Positions 17,589 through 26,898 are shown, counted from the stretch's first letter. The stretch is 64,000 nt of DNA from Mesorhizobium sp. YC-39 (GCF_025753795.1 NZ_JAOWPS010000002.1:186001-250000), one strand, 5' to 3'. Made by a program: numbers and translations. Notes: generated from the letters alone by a model not told the origin.

Positions 17589-19676
17589 ATGAACTGGTCG
17601 CTCTCTCTCGAACCGCTTCTCTCCTGGCCGCTGCTTGGCCTGGTGCTGGCGCCGCTGTTGCTGCTGGCGCTGGTCGGCTTGTGGTTTCGCCAGCGCGGCT
17701 CGGTCTTTCGCTTCGCCGCCCTGCTCGCGCTGGGCGCCGCCCTCGTCAACCCGGTGTTCCTCGACGAGGAGCGCGAGGCGCTGAAAAGCGTCGTCGCCGT
17801 CATCGTCGACCGCAGCCAGAGCCAGGACATCGGCGAGCGCACCAAGCAGACCGACGAGGCGCTGGCCGGGCTTCAGCAACGCCTCGGCCGCTTCAAGCAG
17901 TTCGACGTGCGCGTCGTCGAGGCCGGCAAGTCGGAAGCCGCCGACGAGCGCACCGAAACCAGGCTGTTCGGCGCGCTTGAAGGCGCTTTCCGCGACGTAC
18001 CGCCTTCGCGCATCGGCGGCGCCATCATGATCACCGACGGCGAGGTGCATGACGCACCCGCCGGCACCCCCGACTTCAACGCCCCGCTGCACGCGCTGAT
18101 CACCGGCAACGACCACGAGAAGGATCGCCGCATCCGCTTCGAGAACGCGCCGCGCTTCGGCCTGGTAGGCAAGCCGCTCGACATGACCTATCGCGTCATC
18201 GCCACCGGTAACCAGGCCGGCCAGGTCGATGTCCGCGTCTCGGTCAATGGCGAGCAGGTTGCGGTCGAGCAAGCCACCATCGGCCAAGCCATGCCGTTGC
18301 AGGTGACCATCCCCGGCGCCGGCCGCAACATCATAGAACTCGCCATCGACCCCGAGCCGGGCGAACTGACCGACACCAACAACCGCGCCATCGCGCTGGT
18401 CGACGGCATCCGCGAGAATTTGCGTGTGCTGCTCGTCTCCGGTGAGCCGCATGCCGGCGAGCGCACCTGGCGCAACCTCCTGAAATCCGACGCCTCGGTC
18501 GATCTCGTTCACTTCACCATTCTGCGGCCGCCGGAAAAGCAGGACGGCACGCCGATCAACGAATTATCGCTGATCGCCTTTCCGACGCGCGAACTTTTCG
18601 TCGAGAAGATCAAGGATTTCGACCTTATCATCTTCGACCGCTACCAGCATCGCGATGTGCTGCCGATCCTCTACTACGACTACATCGCCGAATATGTCGA
18701 AAAGGGCGGCGCGCTGCTGATCGCGGCCGGCCCCGAATATGCCGGCGAAAGCTCCATTGCCCGAACGCCTTTGATGGCGGCACTGCCGGCGATGCCGACC
18801 GGCGAAGTCGTCGACAAGGCATTTTATCCGCGCCTCACCGATCTTGGCCAGCGCCATCCGGTGACGCGCGGGCTCGACGGTTCGGCGACCGACCCGCCGC
18901 ACTGGAGCCGCTGGTTTCGCACCATCGGCGTCGAGAATCCTGAGGGCGAAGTGGTGATGAAGGGCGCCGACAACCGGCCGCTGCTTTTGCTTGACCGCAA
19001 GGGCGAAGGCCGCGTCGGCATGCTTCTGTCCGACCAGGGTTGGCTGTGGGCGCGCGGCTTCGAAGGCGGCGGCCCGCATGTCCAGCTCTACCGGCGCATC
19101 GCCCACTGGCTGATGAAGGAGCCCGAACTCGAGGAGGAGCGGCTGACCGCCGACGGCCGCGGCATGATGCTGGAAATCCGCCGCCAGACGATGAGCGATG
19201 ATCCCGGCCCGGCCCAGGTCATCACGCCCTCCGGCAAGGCGCTGATCGTCAAGCTCGAAAAATCCGAGCCCGGCGTTTTCCTAGGCAGTATCGAGACCAG
19301 CGAGATCGGCCTTTATCAGGTCGGCAATGGCAATTTGACCGCCCTTGCCCATGTCGGCCCGGTCAACGCGCCGGAATTCTCCGACGTCATCTCCACCGAG
19401 AACCGGTTGAAAGCACCGACCGAGGCCACCGGCGGCAGCGTGCGCCGGCTGGCTCCGTCATCGACGCTTGGCGGCCTCGCCAGCGGCGTGACGCTGCCTT
19501 CGATTGTCCCGGTTCGCTCCTCGGGCGCGGCCGCCGGCAACGACTGGATCGGCTTGCGCACCACCGACGACAGCGTGCTCAAGGCGGTGTCGCGCGTGCC
19601 GCTGTTCGGCGGCTTCCTTGGCCTCGGCCTGTTGCTGCTGGCGATGGGCTCGATGTGGTACCGCGAGGGAAGATAG
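17589..19676 (+). CDS. large membrane protein with glutamine-amidotransferase-like fold
   Basis: 695 aa, last gene of the moxR operon. Two N-terminal helices (about 13-32 and 38-56), a VWA-like start (VVAVIVDRSQSQDIGERT), an Ig-like middle, then a class-I amidotransferase-like section (LRVLLVSGEPHAGERTWRNLLKSD, YVEKGGALLIAAGPEY) without a recognisable catalytic cysteine, and one C-terminal helix (about 668-688). This is the usual fourth member beside moxR, DUF58 and DUF4159 genes in alphaproteobacteria. Likely part of an inner-membrane complex; function not established. Confidence 0.8.
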   Translation: MNWSLSLEPLLSWPLLGLVLAPLLLLALVGLWFRQRGSVFRFAALLALGAALVNPVFLDEEREALKSVVAVIVDRSQSQDIGERTKQTDEALAGLQQRLGRFKQFDVRVVEAGKSEAADERTETRLFGALEGAFRDVPPSRIGGAIMITDGEVHDAPAGTPDFNAPLHALITGNDHEKDRRIRFENAPRFGLVGKPLDMTYRVIATGNQAGQVDVRVSVNGEQVAVEQATIGQAMPLQVTIPGAGRNIIELAIDPEPGELTDTNNRAIALVDGIRENLRVLLVSGEPHAGERTWRNLLKSDASVDLVHFTILRPPEKQDGTPINELSLIAFPTRELFVEKIKDFDLIIFDRYQHRDVLPILYYDYIAEYVEKGGALLIAAGPEYAGESSIARTPLMAALPAMPTGEVVDKAFYPRLTDLGQRHPVTRGLDGSATDPPHWSRWFRTIGVENPEGEVVMKGADNRPLLLLDRKGEGRVGMLLSDQGWLWARGFEGGGPHVQLYRRIAHWLMKEPELEEERLTADGRGMMLEIRRQTMSDDPGPAQVITPSGKALIVKLEKSEPGVFLGSIETSEIGLYQVGNGNLTALAHVGPVNAPEFSDVISTENRLKAPTEATGGSVRRLAPSSTLGGLASGVTLPSIVPVRSSGAAAGNDWIGLRTTDDSVLKAVSRVPLFGGFLGLGLLLLAMGSMWYREGR

Positions 19677-19682
19677 TGTTCC

Positions 19683-20006
19683 TTACTCCTCCGGCTCCGT
19701 CGTGAACATCAGCGGATAGCCCTTGGCTTTGCCGGCATCGGTCGCCCGCGCCGCCTTGGTCTCGGCGACGTCCCTGGTGAAGACGGCGACGACGCAGACA
19801 CCGCGCTGATGCGCGGTGATCATCACCCGTCGCGCCTGGTCTTCGCTCAGCTTGAACTCGCCCTTCAGCACCGTCACCACGAATTCGCGTGGCGTGAAAT
19901 CGTCATTGACCAGGATGACCTTGTAGAGCTTTGGCCGTTCGGTCTTCGGTTGCGTCCTGGTGCGGGGTTTTGTCGTGATTTCAGGCATCGGAACCGACAG
20001 TTGCAT
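19683..20006 (-). CDS. clpS2: ClpS adaptor, ClpS2-like
   Basis: 107-aa N-degron adaptor that delivers proteins with bulky N-terminal residues to the ClpAP protease. The core is clear: KVILVNDDFTPREFVV, then MITAHQRG with the conserved histidine, and FTRDVAETKA. The position equal to Met40 of E. coli ClpS is arginine here (TPR), as I recall for the stringent ClpS2 adaptors of Agrobacterium. No clpA is adjacent, unlike typical clpS1-clpA pairs. The first of two possible ATGs is given; neither has a strong ribosome-binding site. It converges on the moxR operon. Confidence 0.9.
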   Translation of the reverse strand: MQLSVPMPEITTKPRTRTQPKTERPKLYKVILVNDDFTPREFVVTVLKGEFKLSEDQARRVMITAHQRGVCVVAVFTRDVAETKAARATDAGKAKGYPLMFTTEPEE

Positions 20007-20135
20007 GCGAGAATGTCGCTGTCACTCTGGCACGGGCGAAAGCGATCGTCCATTTTGAACGGCGTGCAAACGACCCTCAGGGCAGCCGCGGCCATTCACA
20101 AATCTGTGGTCTATGTGGGAACTGTCGGCTGTGGT

Positions 20136-20495
20136 TCAACGGCCCTGACGGCCGAAGCCGCGGCCAGCCGGAAATTGCCGCGCAGTCGGGACGGGCGACG
20201 CGCTTTTCCTCGGTCCGGCCGCATCCATCCGCCGTTCCAGCCAGGCAACGACAGGCCATGCGACAAAGCAGATCAGCACCGTGCTGGTGAGCACAATGAG
20301 CAGCATGGTCTGCCAGGTGGTGATGTAGTCCCAATCGGTGGAGATCGGAGGCGCAAACAGGACCGGCTCGATGCGCCCGCTGGCCGGATCTGGAACCGGG
20401 CTGGCGGTCAACTGGATCAGTACCCTGGCCAGCGCGGTGACCACCAGGCCGCCAATGACCATCGAGCGCAGAATGGACGAGGGCCGCTTGTTCAT
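20136..20495 (-). CDS. small membrane protein, unknown
   Basis: 119 aa with two hydrophobic segments (about residues 11-28 and 61-88) separated by a polar loop, and a basic C-terminal tail. No family recognised. It sits between clpS2 and a small exported protein, all on the minus strand but widely spaced, so probably its own transcript. The ribosome-binding site is weak (GTGAGAC), so confidence is moderate. Confidence 0.55.
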   Translation of the reverse strand: MNKRPSSILRSMVIGGLVVTALARVLIQLTASPVPDPASGRIEPVLFAPPISTDWDYITTWQTMLLIVLTSTVLICFVAWPVVAWLERRMDAAGPRKSASPVPTARQFPAGRGFGRQGR

Positions 20496-20596
20496 GCGGA
20501 TGTCTCACCGGGTCGGCATTGCGATCGGAGTTGGCTCAACGGTGCTTATGAACGGTGCCGAGGGGCGGGCTCGACCCGGATCTGGCCTTCCCACGC

Positions 20597-20638
20597 AAGA
20601 AAGACGACCGCTCCAGGCAAATCGCAACTGGAGCGGTC
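20597..20638 (-). terminator. intrinsic terminator of the Lys/Ala-rich exported protein gene
   Basis: Perfect 11-bp stem GACCGCTCCAG/CTGGAGCGGTC (20606-20616 and 20628-20638); read on the minus strand it is followed by a T-rich run (TCTTTCTT). Confidence 0.8.
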
Positions 20639-20671
20639 CTCTCATGGGGCAAGAGATGTCCCCGGTCAGGA

Positions 20672-20899
20672 TCAGGCCTTCGGAGCCGCCTTCGGGGCAG
20701 TCTTCTTGTGCTTCTTGACCTTCTTGACGATCTTCTTGGCAGCGACCTTCTTCACGGCCTTGGCCGGCGCAGCGGTGGTCATCGTGGTCGTCGTGGCCGC
20801 GGTCGTGCCAGCAGCGTTGGCGCTGGTCGTGCCGAGGACCGGCATCGAGAAGGCGAGCGCGATGGCGAGACCGAGAGCGGAGAGGAGGGACTTTTTCAT
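20672..20899 (-). CDS. exported Lys/Ala-rich small protein
   Basis: 75 aa. Signal peptide at residues 1-29 (MKKSLLSALGLAIALAFSMPVLG...ANA), a Thr/Ala linker, then a strongly basic tail (KAVKKVAAKKIVKKVKKHKK) ending APKAAPKA. GGAAGT precedes the ATG and a clean terminator follows, so it is expressed as a single gene. The tail resembles histone-H1-like or nucleic-acid/polyanion-binding segments but is attached to an export signal, so it probably contacts LPS, peptidoglycan or external polymers (inference). Confidence 0.8.
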   Translation of the reverse strand: MKKSLLSALGLAIALAFSMPVLGTTSANAAGTTAATTTTMTTAAPAKAVKKVAAKKIVKKVKKHKKTAPKAAPKA

Positions 20900-20938
20900 G
20901 GCTTCACTTCCTTTTTTCTTGCAGATCGAATTTGAGCG

Positions 20939-21268
20939 TCACTGAACGGGGTCGATCGGTGTCACTCCAAGCAGCTTCAAAGCATTTGCGAGCATCCGGA
21001 TTCCCTGTGCCTGTTTCTTGCTGGCGCAGTACCGGTTTCCCTTTCTTTGAAGTGCCTTCGCCGCGGTGACCTGCGTTGCCGTGGCATGGGTTTCAAGGGC
21101 TTCGTCGAATTGACGGCTCAGATCGCTGCAACGCTCGCTGCGGGTGATGGCCGCCTTTGTGTCGGCCACCTTTGCATCGGCTACCTTTGCATCGGATTGT
21201 TCGACCGCGGCCGCGACGAGCGAAATGCCGAGCAACGCACCCATCAGGCTGATCGAGAACCTTTGCAT
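20939..21268 (-). CDS. exported small protein with heptad-like Ala/Lys repeat
   Basis: 109 aa: signal peptide (MQRFSISLMGALLGISLVAAA), a short repeat DAKVADAKVADTKAA encoded by a 15-bp tandem unit, then a helical domain with two cysteines (ERCSDLSRQFDEAL and NRYCASKKQAQGIRML) that could form a disulfide. I took the internal ATG because it begins a signal peptide; the frame extends upstream through AT-rich intergenic sequence. It diverges from the response-regulator gene. Function unknown. Confidence 0.7.
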   Translation of the reverse strand: MQRFSISLMGALLGISLVAAAVEQSDAKVADAKVADTKAAITRSERCSDLSRQFDEALETHATATQVTAAKALQRKGNRYCASKKQAQGIRMLANALKLLGVTPIDPVQ

Positions 21269-21505
21269 TGGTTTGTCCGTAATCCCGTAACGTTTGTCGC
21301 AGCCGATAACCTGACCGCCACGACACCACTTATGCCTTTGTTTTTTTTCGGGAGTTTTTCCGAACTGTAGAATTTTGTTTCTGGATTGTTTCTGTCGAAT
21401 CCGCTTTTGGGCCTGACATCGCCACTGGCCAACATATGGCCTGGATTCTATCGTGTGGGTGATGCGCGAATGAGCGCTTGAGCGATCCACCATGGCAGGT
21501 TTTCC

Positions 21506-22222
21506 GTGAAATCCGACGCACACATACTGATCGTCGACGACGACAAGGGCATCCGCGACCTGCTTCAGGAGTTTTTCCAGAAGCGAGGGCTGCACACCTC
21601 CGTCGCCGCCGACGGGACCGAGATGGAAACCATCCTGCGCCGGGTACAGGTGGACCTTATCGTTCTGGACGTCATGCTGCCCGGAAAGAGCGGGCTGGAG
21701 CTCTGCCGCGAGCTTCGCGCCAATTATGCGACACCGATCATCATGCTGACTGCGGTCAACGAGACGACCGACCGGGTGGTGGGGCTGGAGATGGGCGCCG
21801 ACGACTATGTGCCCAAACCCTTCGATCCACGCGAGTTGCTGGCGCGGATCCGCGCTGTGCTGAGGCGCAACGGCGCCGCCGAGCCGCGCCGCCCCACCTC
21901 GAAACAGATCTACCGTTTCGCCGGCTGGACGATGGACTTCTCGCGCCGCCGGCTGATGGCGCCGGGTGACGTCAGGGTCGAGCTGACGATGGCGGAGTTC
22001 AACCTCCTGCAGACTTTCGTCAGGAGTGCGCAGCGCGTGCTGAGCCGCGAGCAGCTCATCGAATTGTCGGGCGGCGACAGCGGCTACAGCTTCGACCGCA
22101 GCGTCGACATTCTGGTCAGCCGGCTCCGGCGCAAGATGGAGGACGACCCCAAAACGCCGAAGCTGATCCTGACCGTGCGCAGCGGCGGTTATCAGTTCCT
22201 GCCCGAAACGACGTCCGAATGA
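21506..22222 (+). CDS. OmpR/PhoB-family response regulator
   Basis: 238 aa. Receiver domain with the acidic pocket DDD at residues 11-13, phospho-acceptor D55 (LIVLDVMLPG), T82-type switch residue and K104 (PKPFD), then a C-terminal winged-helix DNA-binding domain (LTMAEFNLLQTFV, DRSVDILVSRLRRKM). The start is GTG; a nearby ATG is out of frame. Its stop overlaps the sensor kinase ATG, so the pair forms a coupled two-component system. The signal and targets are not evident from sequence. Confidence 0.93.
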   Translation: MKSDAHILIVDDDKGIRDLLQEFFQKRGLHTSVAADGTEMETILRRVQVDLIVLDVMLPGKSGLELCRELRANYATPIIMLTAVNETTDRVVGLEMGADDYVPKPFDPRELLARIRAVLRRNGAAEPRRPTSKQIYRFAGWTMDFSRRRLMAPGDVRVELTMAEFNLLQTFVRSAQRVLSREQLIELSGGDSGYSFDRSVDILVSRLRRKMEDDPKTPKLILTVRSGGYQFLPETTSE

Positions 22223-23628
22223 GACGCATCCTGCCGCAGACCCTGCCGGTCTGGGTTCTGCTCATCGTCATTGCCGGCTTGCTGATCAGCCAGGTCGCGA
22301 CCCTCTACATCGTCTCGCGCGACCGCGCCGCCGCCAATGATGTGGTCGATCTCTACCGGCTCAACGACCGTGCCTTCTCGCTGGTGCAGTTGATGCATGA
22401 CGCGGCGCCTGAAGAACGCAAGGCCATTGCCTCCGGCCTGTCCAACGCAACCTATGCGCTCACCGTGTCGGATACACCCGCTGTCATCTCGTCGATCGCC
22501 GGCGATGACGAGCTGGCCGAACTGGAAGACATATTGGTCGGGCGGCTGTCCAAATTCGGCGTCACCGACGCACGCGTCCGGCGCGACCCGGCAACGCGCG
22601 AAGCCGACGATGCCGGAGGCCAGGTCGATCATCGCGATCTCGGCCAGGTCGAGCGCGACCTCCTGGTGCTGGCGGCCGATTTCGCCCAGAGCGACAAGCT
22701 GACGGCCTCGCTCCGCTTCGCCGACGGCCAATGGCTGAACTTCACCGAGCCGAATACGCCGGTCGGCCCCATATTGAGCGTTGACAGCCTGCCGCTCTAT
22801 GCCCTGATCGCCGGGCTGGTGGTGGTCTCCTCGATCTGGTCGCTGCGCCGGCTGACCGCGCCCTACCGGATGATGGAAACCGCGGTGAAGCGGATCGGCA
22901 ACGACCTCAAGAGCCCGCCGATCGCCGAGACCGGCAGCCGCGAGGTCCGTACCGCCGCCAGGGCGGTCAACGCCATGCAGGCGAGGCTGCGCGACTATGT
23001 CGAGGATCGCGAACATCTTGCGGCGGCACTGGCGCATGATTTGCGCACGCCGCTGACCAGGATGCGGCTGCGTCTCGAACTGCTGAGGAAAACGACCGCT
23101 CGCGAGGCGCTGGCGCATGACCTTGCCGATATCGAGGAGATTGCCAGCTCGGTCATCGACTTCGCCACCTTCGAGGTGACCGAGGAAAAGAGCGAGAGGA
23201 TCGATTTCTGGTCGCTGGTGGAGTCGATCGCCGACGGCTTCGAGGAAGTCTCCTTCGACAATGAGGATACGCGCTCGCGCGGCCTGATCTGCATCGCGCG
23301 CCCGGTTGCGCTGCGGCGCTGCGTCACCAATCTCGTCCAGAACGCCGTTACCTACGGCAAGAAGGCGCATCTCAGCCTGCAGCAATCGGGCAAGATCATC
23401 ACGCTGGCCATCCGCGACGAGGGGCCGGGCATTCCGCAGGCCGAGCTCGACGCCGTGTTCGGCTCGTTCGTGCGCCTGGAGCAGTCGCGCAACCGCCAGA
23501 CCGGCGGCCTCGGTCTCGGCCTGACCATCGCCCGCAACATCGCCCGTGCCGCCGGCGGCGAGGTCAGCCTGTCCAATCACCCCGGCGGCGGCCTGCTGAC
23601 CGAGTTGAGATTGCCGCTCGCGGCATAA
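22219..23628 (+). CDS. HAMP-domain sensor histidine kinase
   Basis: 469-aa inner-membrane kinase: helix 1 at about residues 9-33, a periplasmic sensor region of ~155 residues, helix 2 near 193-211, HAMP linker, HisKA with phospho-acceptor H273 (LAHDLRTPLTRM), and a HATPase domain with N box NLVQNAVTYG, G1 DEGPGIP and G2 GGLGLGLTIA. Catalytically complete. It overlaps the upstream response regulator by 4 bp. The periplasmic domain has no family I recognise. Confidence 0.93.
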   Translation: MRRILPQTLPVWVLLIVIAGLLISQVATLYIVSRDRAAANDVVDLYRLNDRAFSLVQLMHDAAPEERKAIASGLSNATYALTVSDTPAVISSIAGDDELAELEDILVGRLSKFGVTDARVRRDPATREADDAGGQVDHRDLGQVERDLLVLAADFAQSDKLTASLRFADGQWLNFTEPNTPVGPILSVDSLPLYALIAGLVVVSSIWSLRRLTAPYRMMETAVKRIGNDLKSPPIAETGSREVRTAARAVNAMQARLRDYVEDREHLAAALAHDLRTPLTRMRLRLELLRKTTAREALAHDLADIEEIASSVIDFATFEVTEEKSERIDFWSLVESIADGFEEVSFDNEDTRSRGLICIARPVALRRCVTNLVQNAVTYGKKAHLSLQQSGKIITLAIRDEGPGIPQAELDAVFGSFVRLEQSRNRQTGGLGLGLTIARNIARAAGGEVSLSNHPGGGLLTELRLPLAA

Positions 23629-23645
23629 GGCCGGCCTGGTGAAAA

Positions 23646-24827
23646 TTACCTTCTCAACACCGCGCTCAGCACGTCCCTGATGCCGATGGCGCCGACGAAG
23701 CGCGACTGGTCGTCGAACAGCGCCACCGGTGCCGTCTGCGAACGGTGCATGGCCAGCATCACCGTCTTCAGCGAGGTGCCGGGGTTGGCCCAGAACACCT
23801 GGGCGGCCTCTTCGGGCTGGCCTTCGACATCGGCGCAGGAGACCCACACCGCCGGCTTGCCGTCGCGTTCGGCCGCCGCCACCAGCCCGTGCTCGTCGAT
23901 CTTGAAGCGCGTCGTCTTGCGCCGGTCGAGCCATACCCAGCCGTCCTTGCCGTGTTCGAGGTCGCGGCGATCGCGCATCACGTTCCAGGCCGTCAGGACG
24001 GATAGCGGATTCACATTGGCAATGAAGTCGCGGACATAGTCGTTGGCGGGTCTGAGCACGATGTCTTCCGGCGCGCCGGTCTGCACGATGCGCCCGCCCT
24101 CCATGATGGTGATGTGGCTGCCGATCTTCAGCGCTTCCTCGAGATCGTGGCTGACGAAGATGATGGTCTTCTTCAGTTCGGCCTGAAGCTGCAGCAACTC
24201 GTCCTGCAGTTTGGTCCGGATCAGCGGGTCGAGCGCCGAGAAAGGTTCGTCCATCAACAGGATCGGCGCTTCGGTGGCAAAGGCGCGCGCCAGCCCGACG
24301 CGCTGCTGCATGCCGCCGGAAAGCTCATGAGCGTATTTCTTCGACCACTGGTTCAGATGGACGAGCTCCAGCTGCTTCTTGACCCGCGCCTTGCGCTCGG
24401 CTTCCGGCATGCCGGCGAGCTCGAGGCCGAGGCCGACATTCTCCTCCACCGTGCGCCACGGCAGCAGGCCGAACTGCTGGAAAACCATCGCCACCTGCTT
24501 CTGCCGCAGCCTTCTCAGCGTTGCCTCGTCGCAGGTGACGACATCGACCGTGCCGTCGCCGTCCTTGACCAGGACCTGGCCGCGCGAAACGACGTTCAGC
24601 CGGTTGACGGCTCTGAGCAGGGTCGACTTGCCGGAGCCGGACAGGCCCATGAGCACGGAAATCTCGCCCTCATGCACCGTGAGACTGGCCCCTGCGCAAC
24701 CCAGCACATTGCCGGTCTTTTCGAGGATCTCGGCCCGGGTGGCGCCGCTGTCGATGAGCGCCAGTGACCCGGCCTGGTCGGCGCCGAAGACGATATCGAC
24801 ATTCCTGAAATCGACGGCGACGGTCAT
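23646..24827 (-). CDS. choV: choline/glycine betaine ABC transporter ATP-binding subunit
   Basis: 393-aa ATPase of the ProV/OpuAA group. Walker [10 protein letters not shown] at residues 61-69, signature LSGGMQQR at 169-176, Walker [13 protein letters not shown] at about 189-200, H-loop VSHDLEEA. The N-terminal 40 residues ([14 protein letters not shown]) and a C-terminal ~110-residue CBS-like regulatory region are typical of osmoprotectant transporters. ATG chosen for its GGAGG site; it overlaps the permease stop (ATGA). Third gene of choXWV. Confidence 0.92.
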   Translation of the reverse strand: MTVAVDFRNVDIVFGADQAGSLALIDSGATRAEILEKTGNVLGCAGASLTVHEGEISVLMGLSGSGKSTLLRAVNRLNVVSRGQVLVKDGDGTVDVVTCDEATLRRLRQKQVAMVFQQFGLLPWRTVEENVGLGLELAGMPEAERKARVKKQLELVHLNQWSKKYAHELSGGMQQRVGLARAFATEAPILLMDEPFSALDPLIRTKLQDELLQLQAELKKTIIFVSHDLEEALKIGSHITIMEGGRIVQTGAPEDIVLRPANDYVRDFIANVNPLSVLTAWNVMRDRRDLEHGKDGWVWLDRRKTTRFKIDEHGLVAAAERDGKPAVWVSCADVEGQPEEAAQVFWANPGTSLKTVMLAMHRSQTAPVALFDDQSRFVGAIGIRDVLSAVLRR

Positions 24828-25684
24828 TTCTTGCCTCCAACGCCAATGCGGGTCATCCGGTCGAGCACGATGGCGAGAACGACGATGGCCAACCCGGCCT
24901 CGAGCCCGAGGTCGATGCGCCGCGAACCGAGCGCCCGGTTGATTTCGGTACCGAGGCCGCCGGCGCCGATCAGGGCCGCGAACACCACCATCGACAGCGA
25001 CAGCATAATCGACTGGGTGAGCCCGGCCATGATGGTGGGTAACGCCGAAGGCAGCTCGACCTTCCACAAAAGCTGCCTCTTGGTGGCGCCGAAGGACTCA
25101 CCGGCCTCGATGATCGATTTCGGCACCGAAGTGATGCCGAGATGGGTGAGCCGGACCGATGTCGGGATGACGAAAATGATGGTGACGATGAGGCCGGGCG
25201 CGTTGCCCAGCCCGAACAAGGTCAACACCGGGATCAGGTAGACGAAGGTCGGCAGCGTCTGCATCAGGTCGAGCACCGGCAGCATGAAGCGGTAGACCTT
25301 CGGCTTGTGCGCGGCCCAGATGCCGAGCGGCACGCCGATGGCCATCGAGGCGGCGGCGGCGGCAACCACCAGCACGAGCGTCTCCACCGTCTGCTTCCAG
25401 AGGTTCTGGTTGAGGATGAACAGCAGTCCGATGAAGACGGCGAGCGCCAGGCCTTTCGAACGCTGCAGGAAATAGGCAAGCAGCGCGATCAGCGCGATGA
25501 GCAGAACGGGTGGCAGCAGCAGCAGCCCGTCCACGATCCCGTCGAGCAGGAAATTGAGGCTGTTGGAAAAGGCCCTGAAGACCGTGTTGAAATTGTCGGT
25601 GAGGAAGGTGAAGAAGGCCTTTCCCCAAGGGCCTATGGGGATTCTGTGGCTTTGGTCGGCCAGGAATTTTGAAATCGGATCCAT
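24824..25684 (-). CDS. choW: choline/glycine betaine ABC transporter permease
   Basis: 286-aa ProW/OpuAB-type permease with about six membrane helices and the cytoplasmic coupling motif EAGESFGATKRQLLWKVELP near residues 195-214. The segment MLPVLDLMQTLPTFVYLIPVLTLFGLG is characteristic of the family. It starts about 120 bp after choX, with a stem-loop in between, and overlaps choV. Confidence 0.92.
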   Translation of the reverse strand: MDPISKFLADQSHRIPIGPWGKAFFTFLTDNFNTVFRAFSNSLNFLLDGIVDGLLLLPPVLLIALIALLAYFLQRSKGLALAVFIGLLFILNQNLWKQTVETLVLVVAAAAASMAIGVPLGIWAAHKPKVYRFMLPVLDLMQTLPTFVYLIPVLTLFGLGNAPGLIVTIIFVIPTSVRLTHLGITSVPKSIIEAGESFGATKRQLLWKVELPSALPTIMAGLTQSIMLSLSMVVFAALIGAGGLGTEINRALGSRRIDLGLEAGLAIVVLAIVLDRMTRIGVGGKK

Positions 25685-25744
25685 CTTCCCCTCTTCCGTT
25701 GGCGCCGTCCTTGCCGGACGGTCATCTTGTCACAGGATATGAAA

Positions 25745-25775
25745 AAGGGCAGCCTTTTCTACAGCGGCTGCCCTT
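25745..25775 (-). terminator. stem-loop between choX and choW (partial terminator)
   Basis: AAGGGCAGCC and GGCTGCCCTT (10-bp perfect stem) around an 11-base loop; on the minus strand it is followed by TTTTTC. It lies inside the operon, so probably attenuates read-through and leaves more binding-protein mRNA than transporter mRNA. Confidence 0.8.
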
Positions 25776-25807
25776 CTTAATCCGGTCACACCGGATGCAA
25801 AGTCGGC

Positions 25808-26743
25808 TCAGCTTCCGAGTGCGGTCTTGACCGCCGCGGCCGCGTCGCCGCCGTCGAAAGTGGTCACACCGGCAATCCAGGGTGTGACCGCGTCCGGGTT
25901 TTTCTTCAGCCAGTCGGTGGCGACCGTGTTGGCGTCGCCGCCCTTGAGGATGGCGTCCATCATCTCGCCTTCCATGTCCAGATTGAACTTCAGATTGGCG
26001 ATGAACTTGCCGGCGTTCGGGCATTCGGTCATATAGCCCTTGCGCACATTTGTGCTGACGGTGGCGGCGCCGAAGCCGCTGTCGCCCATGCCTTCGAGAT
26101 AGGTGATCTTCATGGCGCCCATCACCGGATGCGGCGTCCAGCCGAGGAAGGCGATCCATTCATTGTTCTTCATCGACTGCTCGGCCTGGGTGAGCATGCC
26201 GGCCTCCGAGGATTCGACCAGTTCAAAGCCTTCGAGATTGTCGGCCGGGTTCTTGATCATGTCGAGGATGATCCGGTTGCCGTCATTGCCGGCCTCGATG
26301 CCGTAGATCTTGCCGTCGAACTTGTCCTTGAACTTGCCGAGGTCGGTCAGCGTCTTGACGCCGGCGTCCGCCACATAGGTCGGCACGACAATGCCATAGC
26401 CGGCGCCGCTGAGGTTTTCGCTGACGGTCTCGACCGAGCCATCGGCGGTGTAGTCCTTGATGTCATTGGTCATCGACGGCATCCAGTTGCCGAGGAAAAC
26501 GTCAAGATCCTTGTTCTTCAGCGACGCATAGGTCACCGGCACCGAAAGCTGGATCACCTGCGGCTCGTAACCAAGCGCGGTGAGCAGCACCGAGGCGACG
26601 CCGGTCGTCGCCTGGATGTCGGTCCAGCCGACATCGGAAAGACGCACCGCCTTGCAGCTTTCCGGATCGCCGGCGAAAGCTGCGCTGGTGGACAGAAAAG
26701 CCGCCAGGCCAAGGCCGGCGGCGAAGGAATTCATGCGCGACAT
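25808..26743 (-). CDS. choX: choline/glycine betaine-binding periplasmic protein
   Basis: 311-aa substrate-binding protein of the OpuAC family: signal peptide to about residue 24 (…STSAAFA), then the mature domain with SDVGWTDIQATTGVASVLLTALGY and several tryptophans suited to an aromatic cage for the quaternary ammonium group. The order X-W-V and the sequence style match the choline uptake system described in Sinorhizobium meliloti; betaine binding is the alternative. The ATG is set by GGGAG and the signal peptide. Confidence 0.9.
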   Translation of the reverse strand: MSRMNSFAAGLGLAAFLSTSAAFAGDPESCKAVRLSDVGWTDIQATTGVASVLLTALGYEPQVIQLSVPVTYASLKNKDLDVFLGNWMPSMTNDIKDYTADGSVETVSENLSGAGYGIVVPTYVADAGVKTLTDLGKFKDKFDGKIYGIEAGNDGNRIILDMIKNPADNLEGFELVESSEAGMLTQAEQSMKNNEWIAFLGWTPHPVMGAMKITYLEGMGDSGFGAATVSTNVRKGYMTECPNAGKFIANLKFNLDMEGEMMDAILKGGDANTVATDWLKKNPDAVTPWIAGVTTFDGGDAAAAVKTALGS

Positions 26744-26898
26744 AGTTATTCTCCCATTTCGATTCTTTGGCGAAGCGGATTTCTTGCGCCGCCTTTGTTT
26801 CATCAGCCAAACACCATTCTGGTGCAGTTTCAAGCACTAAGGCAATCACGATCAACGGCGCGGGCTGGCCGATCAGCGACACGCTTGCCGCTTTTTAA

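Noticed and set aside
16413..18512. 699-codon minus-strand frame opposite the moxR operon
   Set aside because: Crosses the ends of two well-supported plus-strand genes and has shadow-type composition and no ribosome-binding site.
22192..23934. 580-codon minus-strand frame opposite the sensor kinase
   Set aside because: Runs across the end of the kinase and into choV; composition is that of a shadow frame.
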